From positions 1 through 39,144 of the forward strand of contig JAUIEV010000007.1 in NCBI GenBank assembly GCA_030429605.1: a DNA stretch of 39,144 nucleotides, given 5' to 3'. Below, one piece after another: positions 1 to 8,300 of the stretch. Position 1 is the first letter of the stretch. Each line of letters starts with the position of its first letter. The notes beneath the pieces were generated by a model. It was not told the origin of the DNA. It worked only from the letters and a program-made list of their open reading frames with translations, and made no database searches. The translations under genes were made by a program, and so were the position numbers. This stretch comes from Chlamydiia bacterium (GTDB lineage Bacteria > Chlamydiota > Chlamydiia > Chlamydiales > Simkaniaceae).

Positions 1-446
1 GTGTATACGCTGACGAACCGAGTAGGGGTTATTGGAGAGATACCTGTTGCTGTGTTGATGGGTGTAGGAGTGGAGAAATGGGGAGCGCAGGAAGGGAGGA
101 GTATATGTGTATACGCTGACGAACCGAGTAGGGGTTATTGGAGAGATGCCTGTTGTTGTGTTGATGAGTGTAGGAGTGGAGAAATGGGGAGTGCAGGAAG
201 GGAGGAGTATATGTGTATACGCTGACGAACCGAGTAGGAGCTATTAGAGAGATGCCAGTTGTTGTGTTGATGGGTGTAGGAGTGGAGAAATGGGGAGCGC
301 AGGAAGGGAGGAGTATATGTGTATACGCTGACGAACCGAGTAGGGGTTATTGGAGAGATACCTGTTGCTGTGTTGATGGGTGTAGGAGTGGAGAAATGGG
401 GAGCGCAGGAAGGGAGGTGTATATGTGTATACACCGCCGAACCGAG
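1..446. repeat. 106-bp tandem repeat array (four units plus a fragment)
   Basis: Units begin at 1, 107, 213 and 319, and a degenerate fifth begins at 425 and fades by about 446. The period is exactly 106 bp. Units 1 and 4 are almost identical; units 2 and 3 differ by scattered substitutions. Each junction carries the palindrome GTATA-TGTG-TATAC. Unit 1 has 44 G and only 10 C on the plus strand, so a minus-strand transcript running out of the adjacent gene would be C-rich and G-poor. Because 106 is not a multiple of three, reading frames shift in every unit and I regard the overlapping open frames as non-coding. The array starts at base 1, so it may continue to the left of the window. Confidence 0.93.
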
Positions 447-478
447 CACCCCCATTTCTCCCTCCTACATCCCATCAA
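373..478 (-). repeat. Long imperfect inverted repeat spanning the 3' end of the receiver/MBL gene
   Basis: Bases 450-478 are a near-perfect reverse complement of bases 373-401 in the fourth 106-bp unit, differing by about two small changes. Read on the minus strand, the first arm contains the last four codons and the stop codon (465-467) of the receiver/metallo-beta-lactamase gene. The 48-base loop contains a smaller perfect palindrome at 417-434 (GTGTATA-TGTG-TATACAC). The transcript could fold into a roughly 29-bp stem at its 3' end. No T-tract follows, so this is not a classical intrinsic terminator. Confidence 0.7.
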
Positions 479-1787
479 GGGGGAGCATGAAGCCGTCGTA
501 GGCCAATTCCACTGAGCACTGAACATTACATTCCCGTAGAATATCCCGATGAAGCTGAGCCTTGAGCTGCAATTTCTCATCAGAATGCGTAGGCTCATGG
601 TGAGTCACAATCCATTCCTTGCATCCGACTTCACGAATAAGCACAGTAGCATTTGAGATAGAGCTATGACCCCATCCAATTTTATGCGCATACTCTTCGG
701 GTAAGTACTGAGCTTCATGAATGATGACATCACATCCTTTTAAAAACTCAATGAGACCAAGATGAGGCTCGAGGAGAGGATGATCAGACGTGATATCATT
801 CGGATGACCGAGATAGCCCATCAACATTTCGTTATCAGTAATGTAGCCAATCGTTTTCTGAGGACTGATTATTTTGAATCCAAGTGTAGGGCCCGGGTGG
901 TTTGTGTGATATGTATCAATGAGGAGGTCACCAACAGGAATTGGTTTGGTGTCTCGAAGTTCTTTAAACATTATTTTCGAATGCATCTCTTCGAGGCGCA
1001 CCGGAAAGTACGCGTATGCGAGCATATCAGTGAAAAGCTCTTTCGTTGATTTCTCAAAGCCAACTGGAGACCAAACGACAATACTGCCATTTTTTTGATA
1101 TATTGGAGCAAAGAATGGAAAGCCGGTAATATGGTCCCAATGAGTGTGGCCTACAAAGAGGTGATACGACTCGTGGTCTTCATGAAGGAGCTGCTCGCCA
1201 AGAGGTCTAATGCCGGTACCGGCGTCTATTATTGCAAGTGTGTCGTTATGTCTTACTTCTAGGCAGCAGGTGTTTCCTCCAAAGCGGACATATTCGTTAC
1301 CTGCAACAGGATTTGATCCACGCGTTCCCCAAAATTTAATGTAGGATGTCAACACAGAGGGCTTTGGGGTGTAGCACAGTTCTTTTGAAAATTGGTGTCC
1401 TTTATCAAGTGAGATTTGCGTTGGAGTCAGTGGTTTTTTTTCATGTTGGTCTATAAGGTCAAAGAAATGATCGATATCAAAAGGTTTTGGAAGAAAGTAA
1501 TTTGCCCCAGCTTCTACAGCTGCACGGTAGTTTTGTACCATGGTTTGAAATGAAGAAATAATGACGCCGAGATCTTTCTCCTTATGGCGTATTTTTTTGA
1601 GAACCTCAATTCCATGCATGACAGGGGTCATGATATCAATCACAACAAGATCTGGTGCATATTTTTCGACAAAAGAAAGACACTCTGTTCCTGTGTGAAC
1701 ATGATAAAACGTGTGTTTTTGAGCTCGCTTTGACCTGAGTATTGATTGTGCGACATGATCTGATGGTTCAGCGAGAATGATTATCAC
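465..1787 (-). CDS. Response-regulator receiver domain fused to metallo-beta-lactamase hydrolase
   Basis: A 440-residue protein of two domains. Residues 1-about 115 form a CheY-like receiver: phospho-acceptor Asp in VVIDIM, a Ser in IISSFQ at the usual Thr/Ser position, and Lys in FLPKPF. The N-terminal acidic pocket is reduced (LAEPSD instead of the usual two acids). Residues about 148-440 form a metallo-beta-lactamase fold with FWGTRGS, AIIDAGTG, the metal motif HTHWDH, and later VIIHEAQY and THHEPTHSD. It is probably a phosphodiesterase or nuclease-like hydrolase whose activity is gated by phosphorylation; the substrate is unknown. The start is GTG, two bases after the ftsK stop, with GGAG inside ftsK, so the genes are translationally linked. 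In Chlamydia I recall a stand-alone YycJ-like hydrolase beside ftsK, so the receiver may be an added domain. Confidence 0.88.
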   Translation of the reverse strand: MIIILAEPSDHVAQSILRSKRAQKHTFYHVHTGTECLSFVEKYAPDLVVIDIMTPVMHGIEVLKKIRHKEKDLGVIISSFQTMVQNYRAAVEAGANYFLPKPFDIDHFFDLIDQHEKKPLTPTQISLDKGHQFSKELCYTPKPSVLTSYIKFWGTRGSNPVAGNEYVRFGGNTCCLEVRHNDTLAIIDAGTGIRPLGEQLLHEDHESYHLFVGHTHWDHITGFPFFAPIYQKNGSIVVWSPVGFEKSTKELFTDMLAYAYFPVRLEEMHSKIMFKELRDTKPIPVGDLLIDTYHTNHPGPTLGFKIISPQKTIGYITDNEMLMGYLGHPNDITSDHPLLEPHLGLIEFLKGCDVIIHEAQYLPEEYAHKIGWGHSSISNATVLIREVGCKEWIVTHHEPTHSDEKLQLKAQLHRDILRECNVQCSVELAYDGFMLPLDGM

Positions 1788-1789
1788 TG

Positions 1790-4225
1790 CTACTCTCCGT
1801 CTAAATATTGGCGGTTTTTCAGTACAGCTCGTCCTTTACTTCCATCTGGAGGACCAACCACACCACGTTCTTCAAGCTCATCCATTAAGGATGCAGCCCG
1901 AGCGTATCCAATTTTTAATTTTCTTTGTAAAAAAGTTGTTGAAGCGGTGCGTGTATCTAAAACAATATTCAAAGCTTTTTCATACAGTTCGTCTTTAGGT
2001 TCTTCTGGCCCGCTTCCAAAAGGGTCTTCTGACATCGCATCAAATGATTTTATCAGATACTGTGTGCCAGCTTGCTTGCAAATGTGGTCGACAACCTTGT
2101 TAATATCTTCGTCACGCACATAGACACCTTGCGCGCGAATAAGTGTTGATGTTCCAGGAGGAAGAAAGAGCATGTCACCGTTACCAAGCAGTGTTTCAGC
2201 CCCATTCTCATCTAGGATAATTTGGCTGTTTACTCGGTTTGCCACCTTGAAAGAAATTCTTGTAGGGAAATTGGCCTTAATAAGTCCTGTAATAACTTCA
2301 CGGGAAGGTCTTTGCGTTGCAAGAACAAGGTGGATACCAACGGCTCTAGCCATTTGGGCAATACGCGCAATGGGGGTTTCAAGATCGGAGCTTGAAGCCA
2401 TCATTAGGTCGGCAAACTCATCAATAATTGCGACAATATACGACATTTTTTTCGGGATTTCGATGCCGAGTGCTTCTTCAAGTTCTTCATCTCTTTTCCG
2501 CTCATTAAATGCGCTAATATTTCTTAGGCCAGTTTGTTTTAATATCTCATAGCGATCCTGCATCTCTTTGACGAGCCATTGCAATGCTGCGTATGCTCCT
2601 CGAGCTTCAGTAATAACAGGAGCTATCATGTGGGGGAGTCTTGTGTACCCGCTCAGCTCAACTTTTTTCGGGTCGACCATGAGAAGGCGCACTTCGTCGG
2701 GCCGTGCATTCATAAGAATTGAAAGAACAATGGTGTTGATGCAGACAGATTTACCGGACCCTGTAGCCCCTGCAATCAGGCAGTGAGGCATTTTTGTCAG
2801 GTCGCAAAAGACATCTTCGCCACTGACGGTTTTGCCTAAAAGAATAGGAATATGGAACTTGTGCTTTCTTTGGTATGCCGTCAGCATTTCTTTGAAGCCT
2901 ACTTCCTGAGGATGAAGAGAGGGGACTTCCACACCGACAGCAGCTTTTCCGGGTATTGGAGCAATGATGCGGATAGTTTTTGCCTGCATGTTTAAGGCAA
3001 TGTCATTTTCAAGCACTTTGATTTTTTGAACTTTCACGCCAATTGGAGGATGCACTTCAAATGATGTAATCGTAGGACCGCAGTTAATATTTCCAACTTT
3101 TGCTTCAATGCCAAAGCTTTGGAGTGTTTCTTCAAGAATAGATGCTCGTTTTTCTAGGTCACGCTTTAAGCTTGGCTGATCCATTGTCTTTGCAGGAGTA
3201 AGAAGAGAAGCGGGAGGGAGTCTATATCTACGGAAATCACCCTCATATTTTTTCTTTTTTTTCGGCGCTTCGGTGTGCATAGAAAAGGACTCAAGGTCAG
3301 ACTGTTCGAGTTCTTCTACATACTTTGGCTCTGGAGCGTCTGCAGCGAGGATTTCTACGTGATCTTCTTCTCTCGCTTCATCCTCATCTTCTGCTTCTTC
3401 ACTTTCATCGTATTGAAAAAAATCTGGGGCTTCTTTTTCAGGTTCATATTCCAACACCTTTTTCTGTTGAGAGGGAAGTTGCATTGCCGGGCGCCGAGGA
3501 GACAGTGCTCTCTCAATACTTGAGAAGGTGTCATTGTCATAGTGGGAGACAACTGTTTTTGGTTTAAGAGAGCGGAAAAATCTATACAAGAAGCGAGCAG
3601 AGCTGTTGACTGCATCTATACATGTCTTGGCAACGGAGAAAACACTCACATCCAAGAGAAGTATGAGTGATACAAGAGCAGTAATAGAAAAGGTTAAGGT
3701 AATCCCAATGTTACTAAGCAAGTGCTTTAAATTGACTATCGGAAGATCTTTGTACAGGTAGTAAAAAGGAACGCCTCCAAGATTATATCGCGTGAACCGA
3801 TGCGCATAAGGAAATTTCAAGACGACTGATTGTGAAAAAACTCGGGAACGAATGAGCGGGTTCTCTGGAGGAAAGAGTTCTGCATATACTGATAATAAGA
3901 GACAGCAGGAAACAAGAAAAAGGGCAAAAAAGAGGAGAGATGCTCCGATCCGTTTCGGCTTTTCTGCAATGAGTAGTTGCCAACCATACCAGCCCAAGAA
4001 ACCAACAAGTAAATAAGAGCCAAGGCCGAAGAAAAATTGTAAAGAAAGAGCAAGATAGTACCCAACAACTCCGAGCCAATTTGCAGCCGGAACCTTTTGC
4101 TCAAAAGTGATAAGACATATAAGAAGGGTAAGGACGCATCCAAGGACAATGAGTCCTTTAGCTTCTGGGTAGGCGACACGCTGTGTTCCTTCTTCAGCTA
4201 CTTCTTCTTTTATTTTCATCCGCAT
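1790..4225 (-). CDS. ftsK: DNA translocase FtsK/SpoIIIE
   Basis: An 811-residue septal DNA pump that moves chromosome termini through the closing septum. The N-terminal about 200 residues contain four or five hydrophobic segments. An acidic, charged linker follows (about 260-340). The motor region has Walker A GATGSGKS near residues 486-493, Walker B-like VAIIDEFADLMM, and LATQRPS. The C-terminal winged-helix gamma domain (about residues 740-800, LQRKLKIGYARAASLMDELE) would read KOPS-like sequences. Length is typical for the shorter FtsK proteins. Two possible ATG starts lie two codons apart; the upstream one is given. It is co-directional with, and upstream of, the receiver/hydrolase gene. 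Identification is secure. Confidence 0.97.
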   Translation of the reverse strand: MRMKIKEEVAEEGTQRVAYPEAKGLIVLGCVLTLLICLITFEQKVPAANWLGVVGYYLALSLQFFFGLGSYLLVGFLGWYGWQLLIAEKPKRIGASLLFFALFLVSCCLLLSVYAELFPPENPLIRSRVFSQSVVLKFPYAHRFTRYNLGGVPFYYLYKDLPIVNLKHLLSNIGITLTFSITALVSLILLLDVSVFSVAKTCIDAVNSSARFLYRFFRSLKPKTVVSHYDNDTFSSIERALSPRRPAMQLPSQQKKVLEYEPEKEAPDFFQYDESEEAEDEDEAREEDHVEILAADAPEPKYVEELEQSDLESFSMHTEAPKKKKKYEGDFRRYRLPPASLLTPAKTMDQPSLKRDLEKRASILEETLQSFGIEAKVGNINCGPTITSFEVHPPIGVKVQKIKVLENDIALNMQAKTIRIIAPIPGKAAVGVEVPSLHPQEVGFKEMLTAYQRKHKFHIPILLGKTVSGEDVFCDLTKMPHCLIAGATGSGKSVCINTIVLSILMNARPDEVRLLMVDPKKVELSGYTRLPHMIAPVITEARGAYAALQWLVKEMQDRYEILKQTGLRNISAFNERKRDEELEEALGIEIPKKMSYIVAIIDEFADLMMASSSDLETPIARIAQMARAVGIHLVLATQRPSREVITGLIKANFPTRISFKVANRVNSQIILDENGAETLLGNGDMLFLPPGTSTLIRAQGVYVRDEDINKVVDHICKQAGTQYLIKSFDAMSEDPFGSGPEEPKDELYEKALNIVLDTRTASTTFLQRKLKIGYARAASLMDELEERGVVGPPDGSKGRAVLKNRQYLDGE

Positions 4226-4287
4226 GGTACTTCTATCCGTCGAAAAATTTCTATGGATCTTACTGTGCTCTACTATTAACTTTCAAT

Positions 4288-4337
4288 GAAGGATCTTTTC
4301 TTTCTTCAAGGGGGCGTGGGGAAAGTGAGGATCCTTC
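4288..4337. repeat. Imperfect hairpin between tRNA-His and ftsK
   Basis: Arms GAAGGATC (4288-4295) and GATCCTTC (4330-4337) are perfectly complementary. A second inner stem CTTTC/GAAAG (4300-4304 and 4321-4325) is separated from them by 4-by-4 internal loops. On the minus strand it lies after the tRNA-His 3' end and before the ftsK start. There is no T-run, so it may be a processing or attenuation structure, or chance. Apart from this, 4226-4407 shows nothing I can assign. Confidence 0.35.
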
Positions 4338-4407
4338 TCCTTCTATATAGCAGAGGGGTGCGTGTTTGTCCAAAAGAAACGAGGTGTGTTAAGAGATGAA
4401 CGAAAAA

Positions 4408-4485
4408 TGGGGCGATCGACGAGATTTGAACTCGCGACCCCTGGAACCACAATCCAGTGCTCTAACCAACTGAGCTACGACCGCC
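4408..4485 (-). tRNA. tRNA-His (GTG)
   Basis: The minus strand folds as a full cloverleaf. The anticodon loop is TTGTGGT, giving anticodon GTG (His). The acceptor stem is GCGGTCG/CGATCGC with one G-T pair. An extra 5' G (position -1, base 4485) faces discriminator C (4411), the hallmark of tRNA-His. CCA is encoded at 4410-4408, unlike the other tRNAs in this window. It lies between comEC and ftsK. Confidence 0.97.
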
Positions 4486-4543
4486 ATAGGAAAAGTAACC
4501 TTGCGTTACGAGCCATTAGTAAACCATTTTCTGTGGTTTTTGG

Positions 4544-5944
4544 TCAAGAAAACAGAGGATTCTCTGCTGTTCTTTTATATGAAATAGAGTAAATGGCGTA
4601 AAGAAGCGTAAGGGTCGTGATGAGAAGCGCTGCGACTCCGGGGACATCCATATGGATCATCCCTCGTGTCCACATGGGCTGGTATTGGATAGGAGTGAGG
4701 ACAAACTGGAGATAGTATGAGGTAAGCACATGGCCCCCGGGAATAAGGCATCCGACTAAAAATAGAACCATTCCTAGCGCGAGCATTTGAGGAAATGCCA
4801 GATTATAAAAAAAAGTTGCTATTGGATAGGTATGAAAAGTAGATAAAAGTATGGGAAGGATGGCAATCGTGACAGCAAAATTAACCAGAAAGCTCATTGA
4901 AAAAACACGCGCAAAGTAATAACGAATTTTTCGGCAGAGCGTTGCTGAATGGAATTCAACTATGTGTTTTGTGGGGAATATTTTTTCAAAACTATTTTTT
5001 ATCGCAGGAAGGATACAAACAAGGCCAAAAGTTGCCGTAAAACTGAGTTGAAAGCCTAACGACTGTAAGCTTAAGGGATCGAAGAGCAGACTTGAAATGA
5101 GAGCTAAACCAAGAAGGTTTGGTGTATTGGGGGTTCTATTGAGAAAGAATGCAAGAAAAAGGAATAACGTCATTTCGTATGCACGCAGTATAGATGCACT
5201 TTCCCCGTAATATCCACGTAAAAAAATGGCCCCAATAAGGGTAATCAGCGCCCCGTGCTTTATTCCAAATTTGAGTTTTGTGAGGTAAAAAAGAAAGGAT
5301 AAAAAGAGCGTGAAGTGGAGGCCTGAAATTGCAAGTATGTGACTGAGACCGCATCGTTGAAAGTGAATTGTTGTTGGCTGTGAGTACTCAAGGCCCGTAA
5401 AAATTGCAGTTAAAAAGCCTCGAGTAAGAAAATGAGTGTAGTGTCTGTGGATGTACTTTTTTATACGTTGTTTGAGCAGATACCTTTTGAGGGGGAGATT
5501 CACCAATGATGATGGGAGCTCAGTATATGTTTTTGCTTTGAGCGTGGAATATTTTCTGTGGGCTTTGGGAAAGAAGAGTGTATTTGAAGAGGGTACTCCG
5601 TTTTTAAGACGAAACTGAACCTTTGTTTGCGTATGACCGGGAGAGGCAAGTGTGCCTACAGCCAAAATATGTGATGAAAAGGGAGTGTTTTTTCTACGAA
5701 TATCCGTGATTGTAAACGTTGCATCCGTATATGACTCAGAGGGTGGCACTACAAAGTATGCTGTGTAGCAATAACTTATTAAGAGAATAATGCTCGCGCG
5801 GAGGTAATTTGATCGAGGTAAGAAAAAAATAAAGGGAAGAAGTACGGCTACCTTGGCTGAGAGCGCAATTCCTCCTCCAAGTGCTACGAGTAGTCCAAAG
5901 AGAAGTGCGGGGGATTTCCTGAAAAAATGATCAAGTGCGTTCAT
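4544..5944 (-). CDS. comEC: ComEC/Rec2-type DNA-uptake membrane channel, short form
   Basis: A polytopic inner-membrane protein with the competence-domain signature HILAISGLHF (about residue 210), followed by many hydrophobic helices. This family forms the channel for single-stranded DNA entry. At about 466 residues it ends where many ComEC proteins (around 750 residues) continue into a metallo-beta-lactamase nuclease domain; Chlamydia ComEC is, as I recall, similarly short. I chose the ATG at 5944: the reading frame is open to 5998, but that extension lies within the ndh coding region. With this start it overlaps the 3' end of ndh by 14 bp, suggesting coupled translation. ATG codons at 5968 and 5965 are alternatives. 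Confidence 0.9.
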   Translation of the reverse strand: MNALDHFFRKSPALLFGLLVALGGGIALSAKVAVLLPFIFFLPRSNYLRASIILLISYCYTAYFVVPPSESYTDATFTITDIRRKNTPFSSHILAVGTLASPGHTQTKVQFRLKNGVPSSNTLFFPKAHRKYSTLKAKTYTELPSSLVNLPLKRYLLKQRIKKYIHRHYTHFLTRGFLTAIFTGLEYSQPTTIHFQRCGLSHILAISGLHFTLFLSFLFYLTKLKFGIKHGALITLIGAIFLRGYYGESASILRAYEMTLFLFLAFFLNRTPNTPNLLGLALISSLLFDPLSLQSLGFQLSFTATFGLVCILPAIKNSFEKIFPTKHIVEFHSATLCRKIRYYFARVFSMSFLVNFAVTIAILPILLSTFHTYPIATFFYNLAFPQMLALGMVLFLVGCLIPGGHVLTSYYLQFVLTPIQYQPMWTRGMIHMDVPGVAALLITTLTLLYAIYSISYKRTAENPLFS

Positions 5945-7211
5945 GTTTTTTTGGAGGCGCCTCATCATCAATTGATTTATGGATGAGTCGTGCACCACGC
6001 ATTCCAGTCATATAATGAAATACCCAGTTCAAAAGAATGGTAAATCGGCTTCGAAAACCCACAAGATACACAACATGAATGAATCCCCATGCAAGCCATG
6101 CTAAGAGTCCTGAAAAGCGAATTTTCCCAAAAAAACCAACAGCTTTGTTCGTGCCAATCGTTGCAAGACTCCCTTTGTCGAAATAAACGAATGGTTTTCT
6201 TTTTTGTGGTTTAATCTGCCCTTTGATCACTTTTCCAACGTATTTAGCCATTTGAATAGCGACTGGAGCGACTCCTGGTAAGGGTGCACCTTCTTTATTT
6301 TTGCTGTGTGCTGCATCTCCAATGACAAAAATGTGTGGATAACTTGGTATAGATAAGTCTCGTTCAACGATCACTCTTCCAGCCCTGTCCGTCTCAACAT
6401 CAAGCGTTTTAAGCAGTGGAGACGCTTGGTTTCCAGCTGCCCAAATAATGTTTTTGGCCTCAATGGTTGTATCGCCAATTTGTACCCCTTCGGGGGATAC
6501 GTGTGTTACAATTGAATGAGTAAGGACTTTGACGCCCATCCGCTCAAGGTCTTTTTGCGCTTTTTTCGAAAGGGATGGAGGATATGGGGGAAGCACTCTT
6601 TCAGCGCCTTCAATAAGATATATTTTTGACTTACTTGGGTTAATCTTGCGAAAATTTTTAAACATGGTTTTATGTGCAATTTCCGCAATAGATCCAGCCA
6701 TCTCAACGCCAGTTGGTCCAGCACCAATAATGACGAAGTTAAGGTATTTTTGAGCCTCTGAAATGCTATCTTGCCGCTCTGCTTTTTCAAATGATGTCAG
6801 GATTCTTTCACGTATTGAAAGCGCATCAGTAATGGTTTTTAACCCTGGTGCAACATCTTCCCACTCGTCATGTCCGAAATAAGAGTGGCGTGCACCAACA
6901 GCAACAACGAGGTAGTCATACTGGTGAACATCACCGTTTGCAAGATGAACCGTTTTTTTCTTTTTATCAATAGAGACAACATTCCCCATGATCACAGATG
7001 CATTTTTTTGGTTGCGGAAGATCTCTCGAAGGGGAGTCGCGATATCAGCCGGGGAAAGCGCTGCGGAGGCAACTTGGTATAAAAGTGGCTGAAAGAGGTG
7101 GTGATTTTTCTTATCGATAAGCAGGATTTCACATGAAGATCTGGCGAGTTTTTTCACGACATTTATGCCACCAAAACCACCTCCAATCACTATTACTTTA
7201 GGGCCATGCAT
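5931..7211 (-). CDS. ndh: Type II NADH dehydrogenase (NDH-2)
   Basis: A 426-residue flavoprotein that oxidises NADH and reduces quinone without pumping ions. The FAD-binding Rossmann motif VIGGGFGGI is at the N terminus; HHLFQPLLYQVA is the family block that follows. The NAD-binding motif FVIIGAGPTGVEMAG is near residue 160. HIFVIGDAAH is the second FAD contact. A hydrophobic C-terminal stretch (SGLLAWLAWGFIHVVYLVGF) may anchor it to the membrane. The start has a good ribosome site (GAGGAAG, about 5 bases upstream). It is divergent from hprK across a short intergenic region and overlaps comEC at its 3' end. Confidence 0.95.
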   Translation of the reverse strand: MHGPKVIVIGGGFGGINVVKKLARSSCEILLIDKKNHHLFQPLLYQVASAALSPADIATPLREIFRNQKNASVIMGNVVSIDKKKKTVHLANGDVHQYDYLVVAVGARHSYFGHDEWEDVAPGLKTITDALSIRERILTSFEKAERQDSISEAQKYLNFVIIGAGPTGVEMAGSIAEIAHKTMFKNFRKINPSKSKIYLIEGAERVLPPYPPSLSKKAQKDLERMGVKVLTHSIVTHVSPEGVQIGDTTIEAKNIIWAAGNQASPLLKTLDVETDRAGRVIVERDLSIPSYPHIFVIGDAAHSKNKEGAPLPGVAPVAIQMAKYVGKVIKGQIKPQKRKPFVYFDKGSLATIGTNKAVGFFGKIRFSGLLAWLAWGFIHVVYLVGFRSRFTILLNWVFHYMTGMRGARLIHKSIDDEAPPKKHERT

Positions 7212-7296
7212 CTGCGCTTCCTCTTCATTCAGTCCTTTCTTTTGATATACCGTTTTTTTGAGTTTTTCTCACTTGTTATTTAAGAAAACTCATGAA

Positions 7297-8256
7297 ATGA
7301 TCCCTAGAATGATCACGGTTCACTATCTGTATGAGCGGTTTGGAAAAGAATTGCAGCTTGAGCTTTTAGGTCAAGAAGCCTTTCTTGAAAAGCAGATACA
7401 TCTCCCTGAAATACAGCGCCCCGGTTTATCTTTGTCAGGGTATATGAAGGGGCATGCTGAAAAGCGTCTCCTTGTTATGGGCCAGGTTGAGATGCGTTAT
7501 CTTAAAGAGCTTTCAGACTCTGTTCGTTTAAAACGACTTGAAGCAATAGTTAAAAAGCCTGTGCCTGCAGTTATTTTAGGTCGGAATTTCCAACCTCCAA
7601 AAGAACTGCTTGCTCTCTGTGAAGAACGAGGTATTGCGCTCTTTCGAACACCTCGTAAAACGATGGATTTGTTCAATAAACTCACTGTCCTTCTGGCGGA
7701 GGAGTTTTCCGATAAAATATCCTGTCATGGGACATTGGTTGAGGCCTATGGTATAGGTGTGCTTATTCAGGGAGATTCTTCTGTAGGAAAAAGTGAGGCT
7801 GCGCTCGGCCTGATAGAAAGAGGGCATAGACTCATTTCTGATGATATCGTCAAAGTAAAGCGAAAAGAAGGCGGGTACCTTGAAGGAACAGGGCCTGATT
7901 TAACAAGGCACCTTATTGAAATTCGAGGTATTGGTATTATTAATGTGGCCCACCTCTACGGAGCAGTCTGTATCAGTGAGCGTGCTCGTGTTGATATGAT
8001 TGTTCGGCTGGAGGAGTGGAATGATGACCATTTTTATGATAGGGTCGGTCTAGAGGAAAAATATGTCGATATGCTCGGTGTCAAAGTTTCCTCATATTTA
8101 CTACCTGTTAAGCCGGGACGTGATATTGTCCTTTTGATCGAGACGACTGTTTTAAATCACAGATTAAAAAAAATGGGCTACAATTCAGCTAAAGAATTTA
8201 ATGTCAAACTCCTCGAGGCAATAGCAAACAGACAAAAAAATAGCGCAAAAAAATAG
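7297..8256 (+). CDS. hprK: HPr kinase/phosphorylase
   Basis: A bifunctional enzyme that phosphorylates and dephosphorylates a serine of HPr and so sets PTS regulatory state. The P-loop GDSSVGKS lies near residues 159-166, followed by GHRLISDD. The family signature HLIEIRGIGIINVAHLYG and the C-terminal region GLEEKY...PVKPGRD are present. Length (319 residues) is normal. The frame is open upstream to a TTG at 7258, but alignment by eye to HprK N termini (ITVHYLYERF) favours the ATG at 7297 or 7309; neither has a strong ribosome site. It precedes ptsI by 44 bp. No ptsH lies between them or elsewhere in the window. Confidence 0.95.
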   Translation: MIPRMITVHYLYERFGKELQLELLGQEAFLEKQIHLPEIQRPGLSLSGYMKGHAEKRLLVMGQVEMRYLKELSDSVRLKRLEAIVKKPVPAVILGRNFQPPKELLALCEERGIALFRTPRKTMDLFNKLTVLLAEEFSDKISCHGTLVEAYGIGVLIQGDSSVGKSEAALGLIERGHRLISDDIVKVKRKEGGYLEGTGPDLTRHLIEIRGIGIINVAHLYGAVCISERARVDMIVRLEEWNDDHFYDRVGLEEKYVDMLGVKVSSYLLPVKPGRDIVLLIETTVLNHRLKKMGYNSAKEFNVKLLEAIANRQKNSAKK

Positions 8257-8300
8257 CTATACATGTAAAGTTATAGCTCGTTTTAAACGGCACACTGCAA

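Noticed and set aside
1..446. CRISPR array
   Set aside because: The units are contiguous 106-bp copies without unique spacers, and no cas genes are nearby.
1..598. Overlapping open frames on both strands across the 106-bp array
   Set aside because: They repeat with the array, shift frame each unit because 106 is not divisible by three, and give low-complexity peptides; better explained as non-coding repeats.
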